A DNA stretch of 64,000 nucleotides from Cystobacter fuscus DSM 2262. Lineage in GTDB: Bacteria > Myxococcota > Myxococcia > Myxococcales > Myxococcaceae. Below are positions 9,554-18,800 of the stretch, piece after piece. Each line of letters starts with the position of its first letter. Position 1 is the stretch's first letter. The notes under the pieces were generated by a model that made no database searches, was not told where the DNA came from, and saw only the letters and a program-made list of their open reading frames with translations. The translations under genes and the position numbers were made by a program. The DNA lies in NCBI RefSeq assembly GCF_000335475.2, contig NZ_ANAH02000028.1, positions 62,001-126,000 on the forward strand, read 5' to 3'.

Positions 9554-10435
9554 GTGGCGTCCGAGCTGACCGAGTCCTTCCTGTCACGGGCGCCGCATGC
9601 GCTCGTCCCGGCGTTGCGGGCGCTTCCCGGCCTGGAGGACGTGCTCGCGGGGCTGGTGCGGCGGGCGCGCGAGGCGTGGCCCGAGGTGGGCCTGGACGCG
9701 GAGGCCTTCCTGGCGCACGTGGCGGAGCGGCTGCCCTCCACGGGCGAGGCCCGCGAGGTGCTCGCGAGCCTGCGCGCGGAGGACCTGTTCCTCGCCTTCG
9801 CCTGCGCGCGGGGGGAGGCGCGGGCGCTCGACGCGCTCGACGCGCACGTGCTGTCCCAGGTGGGCACGTGGCTGCCGCGCGAGGAGCACGCGTTCGTGGA
9901 CGAGCTGCGGCAGTTGTTGCGCCAGCGGCTGCTGGTCCCGGTGGAGGGGGCACCGCCGAAGCTGGCCTCCTATTCCGGGCGAGGTCCGCTGGGACAGTGG
10001 GTGCGGGCGGTGGCGCTGCGGCTCCACATCGACCGGCAGCGCGCCGCGCCGCGCGAGGTGCCCTTGGAGGCGGCCCCGGTGGCGTTGGCGGAGCGGTTGG
10101 GCGTGGACCCCGAGCTGGCCTTCATCCGCGAGCGGCACCAGGAGGACTTCCGCGTGGCCTTTCGCGCCGCGCTGGGCCGGCTGGAGGCCCGGGAGCGCAA
10201 CCTGCTGCGGCTGCACCACGTGCACGGTCTGTCCATGGACGCGGTGAGCGCCACGTATCAGGCGCCCCGCTCCAGTGTGGCGCGTTGGATTGCCCGCGCT
10301 CGCGAGCGGCTGCTGGCGCTCACCCGTGAGGAATTGACGGCGCGGTTGGGGCTGACGCCCGACGAGCTGGACAGCCTGCTGCGGCTCGTGCGCAGCCAGC
10401 TCGACGTCAGCCTCCGCCAGCTCATGACGGACTGA
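9554..10435 (+). CDS. Sigma-70 family RNA polymerase sigma factor (Myxococcales gmx1-like)
   Basis: 293 aa from a GTG start preceded by GGAGG. The middle has a reduced region-2-like segment (LASYSGRGPLGQWVRAVALR) and the C-terminus a typical region-4 helix-turn-helix: LEARERNLLRLHHVHGLS then APRSSVARWIARARERL. The N-terminal 90 residues are unlike ECF sigmas but fit the myxobacterial sigma subfamily often found beside TPR kinases. It presumably directs RNA polymerase to a small regulon under control of the upstream kinase; this link is inferred from adjacency. It converges with the giant kinase gene ending at 10450. Confidence 0.85.
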   Translation: MASELTESFLSRAPHALVPALRALPGLEDVLAGLVRRAREAWPEVGLDAEAFLAHVAERLPSTGEAREVLASLRAEDLFLAFACARGEARALDALDAHVLSQVGTWLPREEHAFVDELRQLLRQRLLVPVEGAPPKLASYSGRGPLGQWVRAVALRLHIDRQRAAPREVPLEAAPVALAERLGVDPELAFIRERHQEDFRVAFRAALGRLEARERNLLRLHHVHGLSMDAVSATYQAPRSSVARWIARARERLLALTREELTARLGLTPDELDSLLRLVRSQLDVSLRQLMTD

Positions 10436-10449
10436 GCGATGGGCCTCGG

Positions 10450-13400
10450 CTAGGAGAGAGGGAGCTCCAGGGTGGTGACGGCGCCCTTGCCGGGTCCCTC
10501 GCTCTCGATGGTCAGGCGGCCATTGAGCAGTTGGGCCGCCAGCGCGCTGGAGTGCAGGCCGAAGCCATGGCCCTCCTTGCGCGTGGTGAAGCCGTGGGAG
10601 AACAGCTTGCCCTTCACCTCGGGGGTGATGCCCACGCCATCATCCACCACCTGGATGCGGACCATGGGCCCCTCCGCCTTCATCCTCACCCATAGGTCGC
10701 GCTGACCTTCGGGCATCGGATCCAACGCCTGCTTGGCGTTGCTGATGAGGTTGATGAGGATTTGCAGCACCTTGTGCTTGTCCACCTTCACCCGAGGCAC
10801 CGGCGACAGCTCCCGGTGCACGGTGACCCCATGGCGTTGCAAGGCCGCCATCTGGATGCGCAGCGCGTCGTCGATGAGCAGGGACAGGTCGCACTCCTCG
10901 GTCATCAGCGAGCTCTTCGCATACGTCTGTTGCACCTGGACGATGGCGCGGATGTGCTCGATGTGCCGGCTCATCGCCTCCATGTCCTCCATCAGGCGCG
11001 TCTGATCCTTCAGCAACTCCTCCCCCAGCGACACGAAGTATTCCGGCAGGTGTCTGCCCCGGGGGCTTTCGGTCAGGAATCCCACCAGGTCCTCCTGATG
11101 CTCCACGAGGAGCGTGCCCGCCTGCTTCACGCGGCCCATGCGCTGCGAGCCCACCGCCTTGCGCATCATCTCGAGGTTGATGACGGCGCTGGTGAGCACG
11201 TTGCCCACGTTGTGCAGCACGTTGGCGGCCACCTCCGCCATGCCCACCTCGCGCGCCGTATCCACCAGCCGGGCCTGGGCCTGCTTGAGCTCGCGCGTGC
11301 GCTCCTCCACCCGTTGCTCCAGCTCTTCATTGGCCTGGCGCAGCTCCGTCCTGGCGCGTTGCACGTCCTCATAGAGCCGGGCGTTCTCGATGGAGATGGC
11401 CGCTTGGGAGGCCAGGTGTCCCAGGAGCACCAATCGCGCGGGGTTGAAGGCATTGGCCGCCAGGTCGTTCTCCAGGTACAGCGCTCCGGAGAACCGCTCC
11501 TGCCTCAACAGGGGCAGGCACAACACCGAGCGCGCTCCGCTGTTCGCCAGGTAGACATCGGACGAGAAGGGGTGGGGCTTGGAGGCATCGCCGATGAGCA
11601 CGTGCTCGCGGGTGCGCCGCACATAGGCGAGGAGCGTCCACGGCAGCAAGGGGACCACTCCCTCCGACGAGGTGTCGGAGAGGGCGGCCACCGAGAGCGA
11701 GTCCCCATCCGGCAGCAGCAGGGCGCCTCGCTGGGCGCCCGCGTTCTCGATGGCCGCGCGCAGCAGCGTCTTCACCAGACGCTCCAGTTCGATCTCACTG
11801 GAGACGGCCTGCTGGGCCTTGACGACCGTGAGCGCGTCGATGTGGGTGGAATCCGTGGTGCTGGTGGTCTGCGCGTCCTGGATCTCCACGGAAGGGGAGA
11901 GGTGGGGCCAGAGGGACTCCAGGTGCTGCACCTTGCCCAGGGCGCCCCACTGTTGGTACGCCGCCTGGGCGTCGCGCGCGAAGGTATACGCGACGGTGGG
12001 CGCCTGTCGGGTGCGCCAGAAGTTCGCGGCGAGCTCGCTGGCCAGTGCGACGAAATGGGTGGCTCCGTTCTCCCGGGCCGAGCGGATGGCTTCCTCGTAG
12101 GCGCGTGTGGCCTCCTCGGACCGTCCCGCGATGCGGGCCAGCTCCGCGGACACCATCCGCTCGAGCGCGAGGAAGTTCTCGGGGCAGTTCTCCGCCCACT
12201 CCGCGAGCTGTCGCTGGTGCCCCTGGATGGCCTCGAGCAGCCGCGGCTGCTCCTCGGGCGTGGCCTCCTCGAAGCACGCCGCCAGGGTCAGGGCGCGGTA
12301 GAAGTGGAAGACGCAGAGGGGGAGGGTGCCGCCCATGACCCACAGGAACTCGATCGTCTTGTCCGCGGCCTCCCGGGCTTCCGCGTAGGCACCACTCATG
12401 AACCGCGATTGGAGTCTGGCGAGCCAATAGTTGCTCTTCAGGGTCGCCTGGCGTCTGGGGAGCTGCGCCTCGAAGGCCTGCTCATCGAAGCCCTCCCCGT
12501 TGAGCGTGCCGAACGCGTGGGTGAGCCCGCGCAGGTTCTGCACGTGGCGTTGATCCAGCAGGACATAGTCCTGGGGCTCCTTGACCCCCGTCTCGCGCAA
12601 GAACTGGCCGCGCACGAGCGTTTCCCAGTGGACCTCATCCAGGTGATGCCCCATGAAGAGCCGGTTGTAGACGATGTACCAGTTGCTGAAGGCGGCGCCC
12701 AGGATGTCTCCCACCTGGATCGCGTGGTGGAGGGCCTTGATGACGAGCTCCTGCGCCTGGGGCAGGGGCTGGGTCCAATAGCTGCAGAACTGCATGCAGT
12801 AGAGAACTCTTCCCCGGTGGGCGGTCAGGTTGTAGCGCTCGACGAACTCGAGGGCGAGCCTGGAGAAGGCAAGGCCTTCCCGGTAGCGCTTGAAGTACGA
12901 GCTGGAGATGAAGCCAAACCAACCATATCCGGGCGTGGCGGCATCCACGAAACCGTGGCGGATGGAGAGCGAGGTAATCCTGCTCACGATGATGATGAAC
13001 AGGTGGTGGTTGGTGGCATACGCGATCGGGTAGAGCTCCAGGAGGGTGCTGACGGCCAGCTTCACGTCCGGGTCGGTCATGAGTGGCAGGTCGATGAGGC
13101 TGTCGATGGGGCGCTCCCCCAGCAGGGACCACACCTCCGCATGGGCGGCCACCGCCTCCTCCCAAGTGGGGGTTGGGGAAAGTGGCATGCCGAGCAAGGC
13201 CAGACACTCCTGCATGAAGGCCAGGCCCTGCTGGCTCTCGCTCACGGCGAAGTGGACGTCCATCCTCAGGATGGAGACGGCCACGGCGTCCGCACGGGTG
13301 CGCGCCCGGGGGTGTAACTCCTCGGCAAGGCGGCGCGCCTCGGCGACGTTGCCTTGCATGAATTCACAGCGAGCCTGGGAGAGTCGCAGTTTGAAGGCCA

Positions 13401-15753
13401 GCTCGGGCTCCGTCTCCCAGGGGTCTCCCGGGATGAGCGCGAAGGCCGTCGAGAAGTAGGTGATGGCGGGACGCAGCGCCATCGCGGCCCGGGCCTTGTC
13501 TCCCGCCTCGGCGTTCAGCCGCATGAGGTGGTGGCGCTCCGCGGGTTCTTCGATGAGCTCCCACCCGGTGTTGAGCTGGCTCACCACGTCGAAGAGCGAC
13601 TCGCGCAGCGCCTCCGGGGAGAGGCTCGCGAGCAGCAGGCGGCCGATGCGCAGGTGGACGGCCTTGCGCTCGGCTTCGGAGAGGAGGCAGTGGGCGGCCT
13701 GCTGGATGCGATCATGTTGGAAGCGGTACTGCTCCGGGCCGGAGCGCACCAGCATGCCTTCCTGGAGCGCGGGCTCGATTCCTTGCTCGAGCTCTCCTTC
13801 CGCGGACAGACCGGAGAGGGCGGTCAACATCCGGAGGGAGAAGACATTGCCCACACACGCGGCCAGCCGCAGCAGATGCTGCGTGTCCGAGGGGAACTGG
13901 CGCAGCTTGCCCACCATGAAGTCGACGATGTTTTCCGAATAGCCCCGGGACCGTACCCCTTCGGCGTCCCATCGCCAGCCGCCTCCGGGCGCCCGCACCA
14001 GCAGACCATCCTGGTGGAGAGCTACCAGCAGTTGCAGCAGGAAGAAGGGGTTGCCGCCCGTCTTCTCGTGCACCAGCGCGGAGAGGGGAGCGACCACCTC
14101 TCTCGCCGCACCCGGCAGTGTATCGGTCACCAGGTGCTCCACCTGCTCCGCGCTCAGCGGCCCCAGGTGCATGTCGGTCATCCTCGCTCCCGCCTTGCGC
14201 GCCTCCTCCAACACCTGCATCAACGAGTGGGTGGGGCTCACCTCGTTGTCCCGGTAGGCGCCAATCCAGAGCACCGGGAGGACCTCGGGCTGGGACAGCA
14301 TGTGCGCGAGCCATTGCAGACTGGCCAGGTCCGCCCACTGCAAGTCATCGAGGAACACCACCATGGGGTGCTCCGGGGTGGCGAATACCGAGAGGAATTG
14401 GCGGACCACTCGATGGAAGCGGCGTTGGGATTCGTTCGGGGGCAACTGCTGGAGCGCGGGCTGGGGGCCCACCAGCACCTCGAGTTGGGGCACCAGGTCC
14501 ACGAGCGCCTGGCCCTCCGTGCCCCAGGCCCGATTCACCTGCTCCCGCCACTCGCCGAGTTCCTCCTCACTGCCCGCCAGCAATTGCTGCACGAGACCCC
14601 GGAGTGTCTGGGCCGGAGTGGCGTAGGGAATGTCCCGCTGGAACTGGTCGAACTTGCCGCTCAGGAAGAAGCCGCGGCGCTCCACCACGGGCTTGTGCAA
14701 CTCGTTCACCACCGAGGACTTGCCGATGCCCGAGTAACCACTGACGAGGATCAACTGCGGCTGGCCGGTGCGAGCCACCCGCTCGAAGCCCTCGAGCAGG
14801 GTGGCCACCTGGGCTTCACGTCCGTAGAGCCGTTGGGGCAGTTGGAACTGGGTGGGGGTGTCTCGCGTCCCCAGCGTGAAGACCTCTTGCACGTCCTGGC
14901 TCAGCGCCTGGCGGCAGCGCTCCAGGTCCGCCAGGAGTCCCTCGGCGCTCTGGTAGCGCTCCTCGGCCACCTTGGCCAGCAGCTTGAGGACGAGGGCGGA
15001 CAAGGCGGGGGGCACCCGAGGGTTCAGCTCGTGCGGGGGCCGGGGCTGCTGCGCCATATGGGCGTGGAACCACTCGAGCGCGTCCCGCCCCTGGAAGGGG
15101 CGCTGCCCCGTGAGCAGCTCGTAGAAGGTGACGCCCAGCGAGTAGAAGTCCGTGCGGTAGTCCACCGCCCGGTTCATCCGTCCCGTCTGCTCGGGCGACA
15201 TGTAGGCCAGCGTGCCTTCGACCAGGTGGGTCGGGGTTGCGTCCAGGTGCTCGACCTTCTGCAGCGTGGCCACCCCGAAGTCGATGATACGGGTCTCGCC
15301 CGAGGACGCCTCGATGATGTTGGAGGGCTTGATGTCCTTGTGGATGACGTTGCGGCAGTGGAGTTCTCCCAGGGTGGAGGCCAGGGAGAGGGCCAGATTC
15401 AGGAACCGGGAGAGTTCCAGGGGCTGGCCCGTGAACTCGGACAGGGTCTGGCCGTGCACCTGCTCCAGCATGAGCAGGGGCCGCTCGTGGAGCCGCTCGC
15501 AGGCATAGGCCCTGGCCACGCCGCGCACGTCCCGCAGCCGCTGCAGGATGGCGAACTCCCGCCGGTAGCGCTCGCTCTCCCTGGCGCCGGGCGATGGCGC
15601 CATGGGCGTCTTGATGATGACGGGCTGGCCGTCGGCCGTGCGCACCGCCTGGAACAGGACGTTCGAGCCCGTGGCTCGGACAGTGCCAAGGACCTTGTAC
15701 CCCGGAATCTCCAACATGGATGAGCACACCCGTTGGCGAGAACCGGTCCCCAT
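10450..15753 (-). CDS. Trifunctional Ser/Thr kinase / ATPase / sensor histidine kinase, copy A
   Basis: 1767 aa from ATG 15753 (MGTGSRQR); ATG 15717 (MLEIPGY) is the alternative, and longer forms are unlikely. Order: a Hanks-type kinase (about 15-275; lysine in VIIKTP, HKDIKPSNII, DFGVATL, GTLAYMSPEQTGR; the glycine loop is weak), an AAA/STAND-type ATPase (Walker A GYSGIGKSSVVNEL, Walker B MVVFLDDLQWAD), a long helical TPR-like middle, a GAF domain (about 1290-1430), a coiled coil, and a histidine kinase whose H-box is the variant VLHNVGNVLTSA with ATP site LINLISNAKQALD / DDGVGIT / GHGFGLHSS. No transmembrane helix is apparent, so it should be cytoplasmic. A near-identical paralogue lies directly upstream. 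Confidence 0.9.
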   Translation of the reverse strand: MGTGSRQRVCSSMLEIPGYKVLGTVRATGSNVLFQAVRTADGQPVIIKTPMAPSPGARESERYRREFAILQRLRDVRGVARAYACERLHERPLLMLEQVHGQTLSEFTGQPLELSRFLNLALSLASTLGELHCRNVIHKDIKPSNIIEASSGETRIIDFGVATLQKVEHLDATPTHLVEGTLAYMSPEQTGRMNRAVDYRTDFYSLGVTFYELLTGQRPFQGRDALEWFHAHMAQQPRPPHELNPRVPPALSALVLKLLAKVAEERYQSAEGLLADLERCRQALSQDVQEVFTLGTRDTPTQFQLPQRLYGREAQVATLLEGFERVARTGQPQLILVSGYSGIGKSSVVNELHKPVVERRGFFLSGKFDQFQRDIPYATPAQTLRGLVQQLLAGSEEELGEWREQVNRAWGTEGQALVDLVPQLEVLVGPQPALQQLPPNESQRRFHRVVRQFLSVFATPEHPMVVFLDDLQWADLASLQWLAHMLSQPEVLPVLWIGAYRDNEVSPTHSLMQVLEEARKAGARMTDMHLGPLSAEQVEHLVTDTLPGAAREVVAPLSALVHEKTGGNPFFLLQLLVALHQDGLLVRAPGGGWRWDAEGVRSRGYSENIVDFMVGKLRQFPSDTQHLLRLAACVGNVFSLRMLTALSGLSAEGELEQGIEPALQEGMLVRSGPEQYRFQHDRIQQAAHCLLSEAERKAVHLRIGRLLLASLSPEALRESLFDVVSQLNTGWELIEEPAERHHLMRLNAEAGDKARAAMALRPAITYFSTAFALIPGDPWETEPELAFKLRLSQARCEFMQGNVAEARRLAEELHPRARTRADAVAVSILRMDVHFAVSESQQGLAFMQECLALLGMPLSPTPTWEEAVAAHAEVWSLLGERPIDSLIDLPLMTDPDVKLAVSTLLELYPIAYATNHHLFIIIVSRITSLSIRHGFVDAATPGYGWFGFISSSYFKRYREGLAFSRLALEFVERYNLTAHRGRVLYCMQFCSYWTQPLPQAQELVIKALHHAIQVGDILGAAFSNWYIVYNRLFMGHHLDEVHWETLVRGQFLRETGVKEPQDYVLLDQRHVQNLRGLTHAFGTLNGEGFDEQAFEAQLPRRQATLKSNYWLARLQSRFMSGAYAEAREAADKTIEFLWVMGGTLPLCVFHFYRALTLAACFEEATPEEQPRLLEAIQGHQRQLAEWAENCPENFLALERMVSAELARIAGRSEEATRAYEEAIRSARENGATHFVALASELAANFWRTRQAPTVAYTFARDAQAAYQQWGALGKVQHLESLWPHLSPSVEIQDAQTTSTTDSTHIDALTVVKAQQAVSSEIELERLVKTLLRAAIENAGAQRGALLLPDGDSLSVAALSDTSSEGVVPLLPWTLLAYVRRTREHVLIGDASKPHPFSSDVYLANSGARSVLCLPLLRQERFSGALYLENDLAANAFNPARLVLLGHLASQAAISIENARLYEDVQRARTELRQANEELEQRVEERTRELKQAQARLVDTAREVGMAEVAANVLHNVGNVLTSAVINLEMMRKAVGSQRMGRVKQAGTLLVEHQEDLVGFLTESPRGRHLPEYFVSLGEELLKDQTRLMEDMEAMSRHIEHIRAIVQVQQTYAKSSLMTEECDLSLLIDDALRIQMAALQRHGVTVHRELSPVPRVKVDKHKVLQILINLISNAKQALDPMPEGQRDLWVRMKAEGPMVRIQVVDDGVGITPEVKGKLFSHGFTTRKEGHGFGLHSSALAAQLLNGRLTIESEGPGKGAVTTLELPLS

Positions 15754-15777
15754 GACCTCGTCGCACCAACGCGCCCG

Positions 15778-15783
15778 ATTGTA
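15778..15783 (-). promoter_or_regulatory. Candidate -10 element for giant kinase copy A
   Basis: TACAAT on the minus strand, about 24 nt upstream of ATG 15753, inside a block that is conserved upstream of copy B as well. A matching -35 box is not obvious. Conservation in both copies is the main support; a start site about 7 nt downstream would leave a very short leader. Confidence 0.35.
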
Positions 15784-15898
15784 CGCGTTCGTGGGTGAAC
15801 AGGTTCCTTGTCCGTGTACTTCATCCTCGAGGGCTCGCCTGCCCGCCGCCGCGGAATGGTGGCACATGCGGCCAGCTGCCTTGGAGGTCCGTGGCCGA

Positions 15899-18800
15899 CT
15901 AGGAGAGAGGGAGCTCCAGGGTGGTGACGGCGCCCTTGCCGGGTCCTTCGCTCTCGATGGTCAGGCGGCCCTGGAGGAGCTGTGCGGCCAGCGCGCTGGA
16001 GTGCAAGCCGAAGCCATGGCCCTCCTTGCGCGTGGTGAATCCGTGGGAGAACAGCTTGCCCTTCACCTCGGGGGTGATGCCCACGCCATCATCCTCCACC
16101 TGGATGCGGACCATGGGTCCCTCCGCCTTCATCTTCACCCACAGGTTGCGCTGGCCCTCGGGCATCGGATCCAACGCCTGCTTGGCGTTGCTGATGAGGT
16201 TGATGAGGATTTGCAGCACCTTGTGCTTGTCCGCCCTCACCCGAGGCACCGACGACAGCTCCCGGTGCACGGTGACCCCATGGCGTTGCAAGGACGCCAT
16301 CTGGATGCGCAGCGCGTCGTCGATGAGCAGGGGCAGCTCGCACTCCTCGGTCATCAACGAGCTCTTCGCATACGTCTGTTGCACCTGGACGATGGCGCGG
16401 ATGTGCTCGATGTGCCGGTTCATCGCCTCCATGTCCTCCATCAGGCGCGTCTGATCCTTCATCAACTCCTCCCCCAGCGCCGAGAGGTAGTCCGGCAGGC
16501 GGCTGCCCCGGGAGTTGTTCGTCAGGAAGTCCACCAGGTCCTTCTGATGCTCCACGAGGAGCGTGCCCGCCTGCTTCACGCGGCCTACGCGCAGCGAGCC
16601 CACCGCCTTGCGCATCACCTCGAGGTTGACGACGGCGCTGGTGAGCACGTTGCCCACGTTGTGCAGCACGTTGGCGGCCACCTCCGCCATGCCCACCTCG
16701 CGCGCCGTATCCACCAGCCGGGCCTGGGCCTGCTTGAGCTCGCGCGTGCGCTCCTCCACCCGTTGCTCCAGCTCTTCATTGGCCTGGCGCAGCTCCGTCC
16801 TGGCGCGTTGCACGTCCTCATAGAGCCGGGCGTTCTCGATGGAGATGGCCGCCTGGGAGGCCAGGTGTCCCAGCAACGCCAGCCGCACCGGGTTGAAGGC
16901 ATTGGTGGCCAGGTGGTTCTCCAGGTACAGCGCTCCGGAGAATCGCTCCTGCCTCAACAGGGGCAGGCACAACACGGACCGCGCCTGGCCGCGCGCCAGG
17001 TACTCATCGGACGAGAAGGGGTGGGGCTTGGAGGCATCGCCGATGAGCACGTGCTCGCGGGTGCGCCGCACATAGGCGAGGAGCGTCCATGGCAGCGCGG
17101 AGGCCGCTTCCCCCGATGACGTGTCGGAGAGGGCGGCCACCGAGAGCGAGTCCCCATCCGGCAGCAGCAGGGCGCCTCGCTGGGCGCCCGCGTTCTCGAT
17201 GGCCGCGTGCAGCAGCGTCTTCACCAGACGCCCGAGCTCGATTTCACTGGAGACGGCCTGTTGGGCCTTGACGACCGTGAGCGCGTCGATGTGGGTGGAA
17301 TCCGTGGTGCTGGTGGTCTGCTCGTCCTGGGGGTCCGTGGAAGGGGAGAGGTGGGGCCAGAGGGTCTCCAGGTGCTGCACCTTGCCCAGGGCGCCCCACT
17401 GTTGGTACGCCGCCCGGGCCTCGCGCGCGAAGGTATACGCGACGATGGGCGCCTCCCGGGTGCGCCAGAAGTTCGCGGCGAGTTCGCTGGCCAGTGCGAC
17501 GACGGGGGCGGACCCTTTCTCCCGGGCCAGGCGGATGGCTTGCTCATAGGCGCGTGTGGCCTCCTCGGAGCGTCCCTCGATGCGGGCCAGCTCCGCGGAC
17601 ACCATCCGCTCGAGCGCGAGGAAGTTCTCGGGGCAGTTCTCCGCCCACTCCGCGAGCTGTCGCTGGTGTGACTGGATGGCCTCGAGCAGCCGCGGCTGCT
17701 CCTCGGGCGTGGCCTCCTCGAAGCACGCCGCCAGGGTCAGGGCGCGGTAGAAGTGGAAGGCGCAGTGGGGGAGGGTGCCGCGCATGACCCACGAGAGCTC
17801 GGCGGCCTTGTCCGAGGCCTCCCGGGCCTCCGCGTAGGCACCACTCATGAACCGTGACTTGAGCCTGGCGAGCCAATAGTTGCTCTTCAGGGCCGCATGG
17901 CGTCTGGGGAGCTGCGCCTCGAAGGCCTGCTCATCGAAGCCCTCCCCGTTGAGCGTGCCGAATGCGTGGGTGAGCCCGCGCAGGTTCTGCACGTGGCGCT
18001 GCTCCAGCAGGAGATAGTCCTGGGGCTCCTTGACCCCCGTCTCGCGCAAGAACTGGCCGCGCACGAGCGTCTCCCGGTAGACCTCATCCAGGTGATGTCC
18101 CATGAAGAGCCGATTGTAGACAATGTACCAGTTGCTGTAGGCGGCGCCCAGGATGTCTCCCACCTGAAGCGTGTGGTGGAGCGCCTTGATGACGAGCTCC
18201 TGCGCCTGGGGCAGGGGCCGGTTCCAACAGCTGCAGAACTGCATGCTGTAGAGAACCCTTCCGCGGTGGGCGGTCAGGTTGTAGCGCTCGACGAACCCGA
18301 GGGCGAGCTTGGAGAAGGCAAGGCCTTCCCGGTACCGCTTGAAATATGCGCAAGAGATGAAGCCAAACCAGCTGTATCCGGGCGTGGCGGCATCCACGAA
18401 ACCATGGCGGATGGAGAGGGAAACAATCCGGCTCACGATGATGATGAACAGGTGGTTGCTGGTGGCGTGCGCGGTGGGGTAGAACTCCAGGAGGGTGCTG
18501 ACGGCCAGCTTCACGTCCGGGTCGGTCATGAGTGGCAGATCGATGAGGCTGTCGATGGGGCGCTCCCCCAGCAGGGACCACACCTCCGCATGGGCGGCCA
18601 CCGCCTCCTCCCAGGTGGGATTCGGGGAAAGTGGCATGCCCAGCAAGGCCAGGCACTCCCGCATGATGGCCAGACCTTGCTGGCTCTCGCTCATGGCGAA
18701 GTGGATGCTTATCCTCAGGAGGTAGACGGCCACGGCGTCCGCACGGGTTGGTGCCCGGGGGTGCAACGCCTCGACCTGACGGCGCGCCTCGACGATGTTG

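Larger units (their letters stand above)
10450..15815. repeat. Tandem gene duplication, unit A
   Basis: About 5.3 kb repeated in direct orientation as unit B at 15899-21245. Long stretches are identical at the nucleotide level (for example around the Walker A region and the 3' end GGAGAGAGGGAGCTCCAG). Homology extends about 60 bp upstream of the start codon and stops at the stop codon. No transposase or terminal repeats flank it, so this is a gene duplication and not a mobile element. Confidence 0.85.
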
